From contig QORU01000010.1 of assembly GCA_003574785.1 (NCBI GenBank), positions 124,001-188,000 on the forward strand: a DNA stretch of 64,000 bases, given 5' to 3'. Under the pieces are notes generated by a model. It was not told the DNA's origin. It was given only the letters and a program-made list of their open reading frames with translations, and made no database searches. The first letter of the stretch is position 1. Every line of letters begins with the position of its first letter. This DNA is from Taklimakanibacter deserti (lineage in GTDB: Bacteria; Pseudomonadota; Alphaproteobacteria; Rhizobiales; Aestuariivirgaceae). Of the stretch, positions 8,091-20,206 are shown in pieces. The position numbers and the translations under genes were made by a program.

Positions 8091-9175
8091 TGGATGAGAT
8101 GCAAGCCGTGAGCCCTCCACAACTGACGAAGCCGCGCTTCGCTCTTGACGCCTGGACGAGCCTCGCCGTGGTGACGCTGGGGCCGATCCTCGCCGCCTTC
8201 GTCCTCTGCGCCTTGGCGCTCATTGTCGCGGGCTACGATCCCCTCGCCTATTATCTCTATGTCGTCGAGCGCGGCGTGTTCTCAGGCCAGGGCCTGCAGC
8301 AGACACTGACCCGCATGGCGCCGCTCCTCCTCCATGCGGCGAGCCTCATCATCGCCTTCCGGGCCGGTATCTGGAATCTGGGCGGCGACGGACAATTCCT
8401 GCTCGGCGCCGTGATCGCCGCCGCGCTGGCGCCCGCTCTCATCACCGTGATGCCCGATTGGATCACGCTCATCGTCTGCATGCTGGTCGCCATGCTGGTC
8501 GGGGCGGCCTGGACACTGATCCCCGCTTTGCTGCGCGCCTATCAAGGGGTGAATGAGATCATCACCACCTTGATGATGACCTTTCTCGGCACGTCCTTCG
8601 CCAATGTCCTGGTAAAGCTCGTTTTCCTCGATCCCGGCACCACGGTTCCGCAGACGCGCACCTTGCCGGTCGACGATCGGCTACCCTGGCTCTATGGCAC
8701 GACGATCTCGAGCGGGCTCCTCATCGGCCTTGCGGCAGTCATCGCCGTCCATGTCGTCATGACGCGCACCGCTTTCGGCCTCAGATTGCGCGTGGTGGGC
8801 GCCAATGCCAAGGCGGCACTCCATGCCGGCCTTGCGGTCCCGTTGCTGACCGTCGTGGTCTTCGCACTGTCGGGCGCTCTTGCCGGGCTCGGCGGCGCGG
8901 TCGACATCCTGGGCGTCTTCGGCAATGTGCGCGCCGACTGGAATCCGGCCTATGCGCTCGCCGTCGTGCCGCTCGTCTTCCTGGCCCGCTTCAATGGTTA
9001 TGCGGCCATCGCCTTCGTCTTCTTTTATGCGGTGCTCGAGATCGGCGGCGAAAGTGCGGCGCGCCGCATCGGCGTGCCGCAGCATTTCACCCTGATCCTC
9101 GTCGCCACCATGTTCATCCTGCTGGCGCTCGCCGAATGGCTGGATCAGCGGCGGCGCGCCAAGGGCAAGGGCTGA
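8087..9175 (+). CDS. ABC importer permease 1 (BPD_transp_2, BMP/nucleoside type)
   Basis: 362 aa, about 9-10 membrane segments, with the branched-chain/nucleoside permease landmarks FRAGIWNLGGDGQFLLGA and RAYQGVNEIITTLMMTFLGT. ATG 8087 overlaps the TGA of the ATPase gene by 4 bases; a second ATG follows at 8090. It forms the heterodimeric channel with the next gene. Inner membrane. Substrate assigned only by context. Confidence 0.9.
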   Translation: MMDEMQAVSPPQLTKPRFALDAWTSLAVVTLGPILAAFVLCALALIVAGYDPLAYYLYVVERGVFSGQGLQQTLTRMAPLLLHAASLIIAFRAGIWNLGGDGQFLLGAVIAAALAPALITVMPDWITLIVCMLVAMLVGAAWTLIPALLRAYQGVNEIITTLMMTFLGTSFANVLVKLVFLDPGTTVPQTRTLPVDDRLPWLYGTTISSGLLIGLAAVIAVHVVMTRTAFGLRLRVVGANAKAALHAGLAVPLLTVVVFALSGALAGLGGAVDILGVFGNVRADWNPAYALAVVPLVFLARFNGYAAIAFVFFYAVLEIGGESAARRIGVPQHFTLILVATMFILLALAEWLDQRRRAKGKG

Positions 9176-9178
9176 GCC

Positions 9179-10943
<1,765 letters not shown>

Positions 10944-10953
10944 GGAGGCGACC

Positions 10954-12886
<1,933 letters not shown>

Positions 12887-12893
12887 CCAAGGC

Positions 12894-13529
12894 TTAAGCG
12901 CGGTCTTTCATCTCGCTCGCCAGCTCGCCATAGCCGACGAAGCGGTATTCATAATCGAGGCCGAGGCGCTTCGCCGCGGCCATGGCGCGGCGCGCCAGCT
13001 CCTCATCGCGCGTCTGGGCGATATAGACGATCTTCTTGTAATTGCCGAAATACATCGGCAGCAATTCGGGATGCTTGTCGAGCCCCATGCCGGCCCAGAT
13101 CAGCTTGTCGAAATGGCGCGCCAGGTAATCGGTGAGGAAGAAGGAGGTGAAATCCTCATCCTGCTTCGCCAAGAAGGCGTCATTGCCGGAGAAGAAGGCG
13201 TAGCAATGAGGACCCGGAATGCGTTCGACGCCCTCCTCGTCCAGCAGCTTGTCGAGCTGGCCGCCGGTGCCGCAATCGCCATAGAGCACGAAAATCGACT
13301 TGTACTTGCCTTTCGCCTCGCGGATCTTGTCGCGGATGGCCGGTACGATGAATTGCGGGGTGTTGTGCCACTTGGCCGGCAGGCAGGCGACGTCGAAGGC
13401 TTTCCAGCGGTTGCTCTCGATCAGGTCGACGATCTCGCGCGCCAAAGCGCCGCAGGCGATCAGCAGCACATGGCCCTGGCCGTTCAGGAATTCGAATTCC
13501 TCGGAAGGTTTGACATTGACGAAAGTCAT
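12894..13529 (-). CDS. DUF1638 domain protein
   Basis: 211 aa. LIACGALAREI near residue 24 and the family hallmark FVLYGDCGTGGQL near 80 identify DUF1638. Such proteins commonly accompany corrinoid methyltransfer systems (MttB-family methyltransferases, methylamine/betaine demethylation); their reaction is not known to me. It lies 43 bases downstream of the corrinoid-protein gene on the same strand, so the two are cotranscribed. Several Cys and His (C26, C at YGDCG, H at GPHCYAF) could bind metal or corrinoid, an inference. Confidence 0.8.
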   Translation of the reverse strand: MTFVNVKPSEEFEFLNGQGHVLLIACGALAREIVDLIESNRWKAFDVACLPAKWHNTPQFIVPAIRDKIREAKGKYKSIFVLYGDCGTGGQLDKLLDEEGVERIPGPHCYAFFSGNDAFLAKQDEDFTSFFLTDYLARHFDKLIWAGMGLDKHPELLPMYFGNYKKIVYIAQTRDEELARRAMAAAKRLGLDYEYRFVGYGELASEMKDRA

Positions 13530-13572
13530 GTACCGATCCTTGCTCCGGACACCACGTGGGCCCGGCCGGGGA

Positions 13573-14277
13573 TCACGCAGACGCCGCCATCTGATTGTGC
13601 TTGCGCTTCATGAAGTCCTTCGCCGTCTCAACCGCGACCGCGGCATCGCGGCAATAGGCATCAGCGCCGACAGCCTTGGCGAACTCCTCATTGAGAGGCG
13701 CGCCACCGACCAGCACAATATAGTCATCGCGCATGCCTTTTTCCTTAAGCGTGTCGATGACCACCTTCATATAGGGCATGGTGGTGGTGAGCAGCGCCGA
13801 CATGCCGAGGATGTCCGGCTGGTGCTCGGCGATCGCATCGAGGTATTTCTCGACCGGATTGTTGATGCCGATATTGATGACCTCGAAACCGGCCCCTTCC
13901 ATCATCATGGCGACGAGGTTCTTGCCGATGTCGTGGATGTCGCCCTTGACGGTGCCGATCACCATCTTGCCGAGGCGAGGCGCTCCGGTCTCGGCGAGCA
14001 GCGGCCTCAAGATGAACATGCCGGCCTTCATCGCATTGGCGGCGAGCAGCACTTCCGGCACGAACAGGATGCCGTCGCGGAAGTCTATGCCGACGATGCG
14101 CATGCCCTCGACCAGGCCCTCGGTCAACACCTTGTAGGGCGTCCAGCCGCGCTCCAGCAGGATATTGACGCCCTCTTCGACCTCTTCCTTGAGGCCGTCA
14201 TAGAGGTCGTCGTGAATCTGCTGGGTCAGTTCCTCGTCATTCAAGGATCTGAGGTCAAGTTCGCCTTCATCGCTCAT
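13573..14277 (-). CDS. Corrinoid (B12-binding) methyltransfer protein, MtbC/MttC-like
   Basis: 234 aa. N-terminal helical B12-binding cap (about 20-100) and a C-terminal Rossmann domain with the base-off cobalamin motif DIHDIGKN, His115 being the lower cobalt ligand; VLVGGAPLNEEFAKAVGADAY closes the fold. It carries methyl groups between a substrate-specific methyltransferase and a methyl acceptor. The corresponding methyltransferase (MttB/MtbA type) and reductive activator (RamA-like) are not in the window. Forms an operon with the DUF1638 gene and is divergent from the class V aminotransferase at 14438. No cobalamin riboswitch is visible upstream. Confidence 0.88.
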   Translation of the reverse strand: MSDEGELDLRSLNDEELTQQIHDDLYDGLKEEVEEGVNILLERGWTPYKVLTEGLVEGMRIVGIDFRDGILFVPEVLLAANAMKAGMFILRPLLAETGAPRLGKMVIGTVKGDIHDIGKNLVAMMMEGAGFEVINIGINNPVEKYLDAIAEHQPDILGMSALLTTTMPYMKVVIDTLKEKGMRDDYIVLVGGAPLNEEFAKAVGADAYCRDAAVAVETAKDFMKRKHNQMAASA

Positions 14278-14363
14278 AGCTGGTCTCCGGGCATTTCAGC
14301 CGCTCTTCTGACGGCTAAAATAGCGCGACGCAAGGGTTATTCCCGATCACCTGCGACGGTGGA

Positions 14364-14384
14364 AGGCCTGAAACCGACAGGCCT
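14364..14384. promoter_or_regulatory. 21-bp inverted repeat in a divergent promoter region
   Basis: AGGCCTG (14364-14370) and CAGGCCT (14378-14384) are perfect inverted repeats around AAACCGA, between the divergent corrinoid-protein gene and the class V aminotransferase. A second short hairpin, AGCCG 14298-14302 with CGGCT 14312-14316, lies nearer the corrinoid gene. Either an operator or an RNA hairpin in the leader of the + strand gene; no linked regulator is present. Confidence 0.4.
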
Positions 14385-14437
14385 GGAAAGGCTTGGGCGG
14401 CAATGCTATGCGGGGCCTCCATCCGCCAGAGTTTTCC

Positions 14438-15721
14438 ATGCCCCAAACCCACTTCCCGATCGAGGCGCTGCGCGCCCAGTTCCCCGCCCTTGCCCTCAAG
14501 GACGGCGGTCAACCCCGCATCTATTTCGACAATCCCGCCGGGACCCAGGTGCCGCAAACGGTGATCGACCGCACGATCGAGGCCATGACGGCCAAGAACG
14601 CCAATCTCGGCGGCTATTTCGCGACCACGGTGGCGGCGGATGAGCTGGTGAATGAAGCTCATCAGGCCATGGCTGATTTTTACCACGCCCGCTCAGCCCG
14701 CGAGATCGTCTTCGGCCAGAATATGACTACGCTGACGCTCCATATGTCGCGCTGCCTTGCGAGGCGCTTCAGTCCCGGCGATGAGATCGTCCTGTCGCGC
14801 ATGGATCATGACGCCAATGTGGCCCCCTGGCTGCTCCTCGCCGAGGACAAGGGCCTCACCGTGCGCTGGATGGATTTCGATCCCGACACCTATGAATTCG
14901 CCGAAGATGCTTTGACCCGGATGCTGAGCCCGAGGACCCGGCTCGTCGCCATGGGCTTTGCCTCCAATTGCACCGGCACGATCAATGACGTGAAGCGTTT
15001 CGCCGCCCAGGCGCATGACGCAGGCGCCTTGTTCTATGTCGATGCGGTGCAGCTCGCGCCCCATTGCGGCATCGATGTCCAGGATCTCGGCTGCGATTTC
15101 CTCGTCGCCTCGGCCTACAAATTCTTCGGCCCGCATCAGGGCATTTTGTGGGGGCGCGAAGAGCTGCTGAACGAGACCTTCAGCTACAAGGTGCGCCCGG
15201 CCGGTGATGACCTGCCGAACAAGTTCGAGACCGGCACGCTCAGCCATGAGGGCATGGCGGGGACGCTCGGCGCCGTCGAATATCTCGCGCGCCATGGCAA
15301 TGAGCCGGGCGCGTCGGGCAAGACCTATGAGCATATGAGCGCACGGGGAGCCGCGGTCCATCGCGCCTTCGATGTCTTCACCCAATGGGAGCATCATCTG
15401 TGCAACCGCCTCATCGCAGGCTTGAGCCCGGTCAAGGGCCTCAAGATCCGCGGCATCACCTCGGCCAATGCCGTGCACCGGCGCGTGCCGACCGTGTCCT
15501 TCACGCTCGACGGCATGCGGCCCGAGGCGCTCGCCAAGGAATTCGCCAGGAAGAACATCTTCGTCTGGTCGGGGCACAATTACGCGGTGGAGCCGGTCGC
15601 GCGCATGGGCCTCATGGAGCAAGGCGGCGTCTTGCGCGTGGGTCTTGCTCATTACAACAGCGAGGCCGAAGTCGATAGCTTCATCACAGCCCTCGATGAG
15701 GTTATTTCACTTCGGAATTAG
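14438..15721 (+). CDS. Aminotransferase class V / cysteine desulfurase-like PLP enzyme
   Basis: 427 aa. Typical class V features: FDNPAGTQVP near residue 29, HDANVAPWLLL, YVDAVQLAPH and the PLP Lys in VASAYKFFGPHQG. It belongs to the cysteine desulfurase-like (SufS/CsdA-related) branch but lacks the recognisable desulfurase active-site loop with a conserved Cys (RTGHHCAxP-type); the matching region reads WSGHNYAVEPVARMG. A C-S lyase or an unassigned deaminating enzyme is therefore as likely as a desulfurase. ATG 14438 is preferred since MPQTHFPIEALRAQFPAL is a normal start for this family; in-frame ATG 14408 is a longer option. No strong Shine-Dalgarno is seen. Confidence 0.75.
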   Translation: MPQTHFPIEALRAQFPALALKDGGQPRIYFDNPAGTQVPQTVIDRTIEAMTAKNANLGGYFATTVAADELVNEAHQAMADFYHARSAREIVFGQNMTTLTLHMSRCLARRFSPGDEIVLSRMDHDANVAPWLLLAEDKGLTVRWMDFDPDTYEFAEDALTRMLSPRTRLVAMGFASNCTGTINDVKRFAAQAHDAGALFYVDAVQLAPHCGIDVQDLGCDFLVASAYKFFGPHQGILWGREELLNETFSYKVRPAGDDLPNKFETGTLSHEGMAGTLGAVEYLARHGNEPGASGKTYEHMSARGAAVHRAFDVFTQWEHHLCNRLIAGLSPVKGLKIRGITSANAVHRRVPTVSFTLDGMRPEALAKEFARKNIFVWSGHNYAVEPVARMGLMEQGGVLRVGLAHYNSEAEVDSFITALDEVISLRN

Positions 15722-15786
15722 AACTCGTTCTCAAGCGTTCAAGGGCGTAGAATTATTTACGCCTGTGATCAGCTGGGAACCATCAC

Positions 15787-16593
15787 GTGAGCGATGCCTC
15801 GTTTAATGCCCCACTCTCACCTTGGGTGAGGGTATTCACCGGGGTTGCCTTGATCGTCCTGATCGCCGGACCCTTGCTGCTTTTCGCGCCGCAAGTGATC
15901 GTCTCCTATTGGCCGTGGGCGATCACACCTTTCAATGCGCGTTTCCTTGGCGCCGTCTATGTCGCCGAGCTCTTCTGTCTCGCTATTCTCTTCACTCACA
16001 ACCGCTGGTCGCCCGGGCGCGCCGCTTTGGTCGTGGCCTTTGTCTTCACTTTCGTCGTCTCCATCGCCTCGCTCCTCCATCTCACCTCCTTGGCCGGTCC
16101 TCGCCGCGTCGCACTGTGGTTCATTCTCTATGTCGGCTATGCGGCGCTGACCTTTGGCGCGCTTCTCCTCTATCGCCGGCTGCCGGCCGTCCCCCCGCTC
16201 ACCATCAGCGAGCGCCTGGGAAGGATCATGCCGATCGCCGGTGTCCTTCTGGTGCTCTATGGCGCGGCGTTGTTCGTGGTACCCGGCTTCGCGGCAGGCT
16301 TCTGGCCCTGGCCCATCGATGCGATGCATGGGCGCATTTACAGCGCTGTGTTCCTGGCGCCTGGAATCGGCCTGCTCCTGCTCGCGCGCTCGGCAGCCAG
16401 AGAAGAATGTCTCGTGGGCGGCGTGTTCATGGCGGGCCTCGGGCTTTTCGCCGTCCTCTCGCTCATCCTCGCCCATGTGCAGACGGGCCGCGCCAGCTTC
16501 CTGAGCCCCGGGACTTGGGTCTGGCTTGCGCTCTTTGCCGTGATTGGCGTGCTGGGGGCTTTACTGATCAGGGCGTCGCGGGAGAAAGCTTGA
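15787..16593 (+). CDS. Integral membrane protein with internal duplication
   Basis: 268 aa, family not recognised. About 7-8 hydrophobic segments. Two stretches are clearly alike: residues 32-62 (around VSYWPWAITPFNARFLGAVY) and 163-193 (around AGFWPWPIDAMHGRIYSAVF), so the protein looks like two fused ~130-residue halves. Starts with GTG 15787 in ACCATCACGTGAGC; no convincing Shine-Dalgarno. It overlaps the 3' end of the convergent sugar dehydrogenase gene by 26 bases. Function unknown. Confidence 0.7.
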   Translation: MSDASFNAPLSPWVRVFTGVALIVLIAGPLLLFAPQVIVSYWPWAITPFNARFLGAVYVAELFCLAILFTHNRWSPGRAALVVAFVFTFVVSIASLLHLTSLAGPRRVALWFILYVGYAALTFGALLLYRRLPAVPPLTISERLGRIMPIAGVLLVLYGAALFVVPGFAAGFWPWPIDAMHGRIYSAVFLAPGIGLLLLARSAAREECLVGGVFMAGLGLFAVLSLILAHVQTGRASFLSPGTWVWLALFAVIGVLGALLIRASREKA

Positions 16594-17698
16594 GAATCTG
16601 ACCGTCTTCCTCATCGGTCACCACATAGAGCGCGCCGTCGGGCCCTTGCGCCACGTCGCGAATGCGCACGCCCAGATCGTGCAGGAGGCGCTCCTCATGG
16701 GCGACCTTGTTGCCATTCAGCTCGAGCCGCACGAGGGCCGTCGCCCGAAGTCCGCCGACGAAGAGATTGCCCTTCCATTGCGGGAAGAGGTCGGCGGTAT
16801 AGAAAGCCATGCCGGAGGGTGCGATCACCGGCGTCCATTGATAGATCGGCTGCTCCATGCCCCGCATTTTCGTCTTGCCACTACCGACCGGCGAACCGGA
16901 ATAATTCACGCCATAGGAGATGACCGGCCAGCCATAGTTCTTGCCAGGCTCGGGGATGTTGATCTCATCGCCGCCGCGCGGCCCGTGCTCGATCTCCCAG
17001 AGCGCGCCGGTCGCGGGATTGATCGCCGCGGCTTGCACGTTGCGATGGCCATAGGACCAGACTTCCGGCAAGGCGCCCGGCTTGTCGGCGAAGGGATTGT
17101 CGGACGGCACTTGGCCCTCCTCGGTGAGGCGGACGATCTTGCCCAGATGCGAGTTGAGTTCCTGTGCCTGGCCGCGGGTTTTGGCATTGGAGCGCTCTCC
17201 CAGGGTCACGAACAGATGGCCATTGCCGTCGAAGACCAAACGGCTGCCGAAATGCGCGGTGCTGCGGAGCTTGGGCTTCTGCGAGAAGATCACCCTGACT
17301 TCGAGGAGCGAAGTATTGTCCTCGCTCAGCCGGCCGCGCGCCACGGCGGTCGAATTGCCGCCTGGGCCCGCTTCCGCATAGCTCCAATAGATGAGCCGGT
17401 TGCGGGCAAAATTCGGATGCACCGCGACGTCGAGCAGCCCGCCCTGCCCGCGCGAATCGACATCGGGAACACCATTGAGCGGCTCACCCAGGCCACCCGC
17501 CTTCGTGACGATGCGCATCTTGCCTTCGCGTTCGGTGACAATCATGTTTCCGTCTGGCAGGAAATCGATCGCCCAGGGATGAGACAGGCCTTCGGCTATC
17601 GACTGGACGGAGATTTTGCCCTTCTCGGTGTCGAAAGTCTCGGCCAGCGCAATCCGGCTCGCGCTCAGGACCAGAAACACAGCCAATAGGATTCGCAT
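16568..17698 (-). CDS. PQQ-dependent sugar dehydrogenase (soluble aldose dehydrogenase, GSDH/YliI fold)
   Basis: 376 aa with a Sec signal peptide (MRILLAVFLVLSASRIALA). The beta-propeller landmarks GLSHPWAIDFLPDGNMIVTERE, GQGGLLDVAVHPNF, WSYGHRN and WEIEHGPRGGDEIN are those of periplasmic Asd/YliI-type quinoproteins, which oxidise aldoses with PQQ. No PQQ biosynthesis genes are in the window, so the cell must make or acquire PQQ elsewhere. Monocistronic by context: a convergent gene at its 3' end and a 79-base gap upstream. Confidence 0.88.
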   Translation of the reverse strand: MRILLAVFLVLSASRIALAETFDTEKGKISVQSIAEGLSHPWAIDFLPDGNMIVTEREGKMRIVTKAGGLGEPLNGVPDVDSRGQGGLLDVAVHPNFARNRLIYWSYAEAGPGGNSTAVARGRLSEDNTSLLEVRVIFSQKPKLRSTAHFGSRLVFDGNGHLFVTLGERSNAKTRGQAQELNSHLGKIVRLTEEGQVPSDNPFADKPGALPEVWSYGHRNVQAAAINPATGALWEIEHGPRGGDEINIPEPGKNYGWPVISYGVNYSGSPVGSGKTKMRGMEQPIYQWTPVIAPSGMAFYTADLFPQWKGNLFVGGLRATALVRLELNGNKVAHEERLLHDLGVRIRDVAQGPDGALYVVTDEEDGQILKLSPATP

Positions 17699-17777
17699 TC
17701 ATCTCTCCAAAAAGACGGCAAGTCTTAGGAAAAGATGATGAGCCCGGCAAGGTTCCCGGATACACTTGAATGTGACG

Positions 17778-19160
17778 TCAGCTTTTCGCGAGATAGGTCG
17801 CGAGCTGTTTGAGGCTCTTCTCGCAGCGCTCGGCGATCTCGTCGACATCCTTCTCGGTGACGATGAGCGGCGGCGAGAAGCCGAGCGTATCGCCCATGCA
17901 CCGGCCGATCAGGCCGTTCTCATAGGCGATCTGGTCGAAGGTCAATCCCGCCTGCAGGGCGGGATCGAAAGGCGTGCGGCTTTCCCTGTCGGCCACGATC
18001 TCGATGCCGAGCATGAGACCGGCGCCGCGCACATCGCCGATGATCGGGAATTTCTTCGCCAGCGCATCGAAATGTTCGCGCAGCCTGGCCCCCATCTTGC
18101 GCACGTGCGCTACGACGTCCATCTCCTCATAAATCTTGATGGCTTCCAGCGCCACCGCGACACCGACCGGATGACCGGAATTGGTGAAGCCATGGCCGAA
18201 GGAGCCGCCCTGCTTGTTGAACTCATTGACCGCATCATAGATCTCAGGCGCCAGCACCACAGCCGAGATCGGGAAATAGGACGAGGACAGGCCCTTGGCC
18301 AAGGCCATCATGTCGGGCGTGAAGCCGACCGTCTCCTTGCCGAACCAATTGCCGGTGCGGCCGAAACCGCAGACGATCTCGTCATCGAGACAGAGTATGT
18401 CGTATTTCTTCAGGACCCTCTGGATCTTGGCGAAATAGGATTTCGGCGGGACGATGATGCCGCCACCGGCATTGATCGGCTCGGCGATGAAGGCGGCAAT
18501 CGAGTCCGGCCCTTCGCGCAAGATCAGCTTCTCGAGCTCGGCCGCGAGCCGATCGGCGAACGCATCATCGCTCTCACCGTCAAGCTTGCCGCGATAGGTA
18601 TCGGGACAGAGCGTGTGGATGAAGCCCGGAAGCGGCAGGCCGAATTCGCGATGCATGAAGGTGAGGCCGCACATCGAGGCGGCGGCGATCGTCGAGCCGT
18701 GGAAGGCGCGGTCGCGCGCAATCACCTTGCGCTTGGTCGGCTTGCCCCTCACCGTGTGATAGACCCAGGCGAGCTTCACCATGGTCTCATTGGCTTCCGA
18801 GCCCGACGTGGCGAAATAGGCCTTGCCACCCTTCATGCCGGTGAGCGCCAGAAGCTTTTCGGCAAGATCCGTCGCCGGCCCATGGGTGCGGTTGAAGAAG
18901 GTATGGTAGAAGCCGAGCTCATTATATTGCCGGTTGGCGGCGGCGGCGAGCCGCGCATTGTTGAAGCCGAGCGAGGCGCACCACAGGCCCGCCATGGCGT
19001 CGATATAAGACTTGCCGGCATCGTCGAACACACGGATGCCTTCGCCCCGCGTCACGACCAGCGGTCCCTTCTCCTCGAAGCGCTTGGGATTCGTCTGCGA
19101 ATGCAGATGGCTCGCCACATCGCGGCCGGCGACCGAGTTCGGTTTGAAATGCTGGTTCAT
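17778..19160 (-). CDS. Class III aminotransferase (omega-amino acid/polyamine:pyruvate type)
   Basis: 460 aa. Class III features: FDDAGKSYIDAMAGLWCASLG near residue 45, FATSGSEANETMVKLAW, LDDEIVCGFGRTG and the PLP Lys in MMALAKGLSSSYFPISAV. Relatives act on beta-alanine, putrescine or taurine-like amines with pyruvate as acceptor; specificity cannot be read here. ATG 19160 overlaps the TGA of the ABC ATPase gene (ATGA), so it is the last member of the ROK-flanked importer operon. The same frame stays open upstream but that stretch lies inside the ATPase gene. Because it is coupled to a sugar-type importer, an amino sugar or amine-containing glycoside-like substrate is conceivable. Confidence 0.85.
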   Translation of the reverse strand: MNQHFKPNSVAGRDVASHLHSQTNPKRFEEKGPLVVTRGEGIRVFDDAGKSYIDAMAGLWCASLGFNNARLAAAANRQYNELGFYHTFFNRTHGPATDLAEKLLALTGMKGGKAYFATSGSEANETMVKLAWVYHTVRGKPTKRKVIARDRAFHGSTIAAASMCGLTFMHREFGLPLPGFIHTLCPDTYRGKLDGESDDAFADRLAAELEKLILREGPDSIAAFIAEPINAGGGIIVPPKSYFAKIQRVLKKYDILCLDDEIVCGFGRTGNWFGKETVGFTPDMMALAKGLSSSYFPISAVVLAPEIYDAVNEFNKQGGSFGHGFTNSGHPVGVAVALEAIKIYEEMDVVAHVRKMGARLREHFDALAKKFPIIGDVRGAGLMLGIEIVADRESRTPFDPALQAGLTFDQIAYENGLIGRCMGDTLGFSPPLIVTEKDVDEIAERCEKSLKQLATYLAKS

Positions 19161-20206
19161 GGCTGTTGCCTTTCGAATATGAGAAGATGATCGGGATCGA
19201 GCGCGGCGCGCGTCCGAGCTCCGGGACTTAATCGAACGAAACCAGGAAGGCTCGCCATGAGCACGCCGCCCTCCCAATCGAGCGTCACATGGGTCGCGGG
19301 TCCGACCGGCTGCACCAGCCTGACGGTCGCCGGGATGCCGGCCTCGCCGAGCCGCACATGCTCCGGCCTTATGCCGAGCTCGACCTTTGTGCCGGGCTTC
19401 AGGCGACGTGAGAGCGGGATGGTGATGGAGCCGATCTTGACGCTTCCGGCATCGGTGATCTCGCCTGGCGCCAGTTCGATGCGCGGACTGCCGATGAAAG
19501 TCGCGACATAACGCGTCGCGGGCCGCGCATAGATCTCCTCCGGCGTGCCCAGTTGCTCGATCCGGCCCAGATTCATCACGGCGATGCGGTCGGAGATCGA
19601 CATCGCCTCTTCCTGATCATGGGTGACGAAGATCGAAGTAACGCCGAGACGCTGATGCAATTCCTTCACCTCGGCGCGCATCTTCATGCGCAGGCCGGCA
19701 TCGAGATTGGAAAAAGGCTCGTCGAACAGAAAGGTCTTGGGCTCGCGCACCAGCGCCCGGCCGATGGCGACGCGCTGCTGCTGTCCGCCCGAAAGCTGCG
19801 ACGGCAGGCGATCGAGCATGGTCGAAAGCTCGAGCGCCGCCGCGACCTTCTTGACGCGCGTCTTGATCTCCTGCGGGTCGAGTCCGCGCATCTTCAAGGT
19901 GAAGCCGATATTGCGTGCGACCGTCATATGCGGATAGAGCGCATAATTCTGGAACACCATGGCGACGTCGCGCTCGACGGGCGAGAGATCATTGACGCGC
20001 TTGCCATTCATCAGGATGTCGCCGGAGGTCACGTCTTCGAGGCCGGCGATCATATTGAGCGTCGTCGTCTTGCCGCAGCCCGAAGCGCCGAGGAGCGTCA
20101 CGAATTCGCCCTCGGCAATGGTGAGATTGACGTCCTTGCAGGCCGCATAGGGGCCGAACAGCTTCGAGACATTCTTGAGTTCGATGGCAGGCACTGTGGG
20201 CTTCAC
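19157..20206 (-). CDS. ABC importer ATPase, CUT1 family (MsmK/UgpC-like)
   Basis: 349 aa. Walker A GASGCGKTT near residue 37, Q-loop VFQNYALYPHMTV, signature LSGGQQQRVAIGRAL, Walker B TFLFDEPFSNLD, H-loop FVTHDQEEAM, followed by the C-terminal TOBE regulatory domain (ELGIRPEHVRLGEAG) that defines CUT1 ATPases. The start is GTG 20206 (MKPTVPAIELKNVSK) overlapping the TGA of the upstream permease (GTGA); a 644-codon open frame extending to 21091 is a run-through inside permease 2. Energises the importer 20203-23275. Confidence 0.92.
   Translation of the reverse strand: MKPTVPAIELKNVSKLFGPYAACKDVNLTIAEGEFVTLLGASGCGKTTTLNMIAGLEDVTSGDILMNGKRVNDLSPVERDVAMVFQNYALYPHMTVARNIGFTLKMRGLDPQEIKTRVKKVAAALELSTMLDRLPSQLSGGQQQRVAIGRALVREPKTFLFDEPFSNLDAGLRMKMRAEVKELHQRLGVTSIFVTHDQEEAMSISDRIAVMNLGRIEQLGTPEEIYARPATRYVATFIGSPRIELAPGEITDAGSVKIGSITIPLSRRLKPGTKVELGIRPEHVRLGEAGIPATVRLVQPVGPATHVTLDWEGGVLMASLPGFVRLSPGARTRAALDPDHLLIFERQQP

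Noticed and set aside
14278..14437. Cobalamin riboswitch before the corrinoid-protein gene
   Set aside because: The gap is only 160 bases and I find no B12-box-like sequence.
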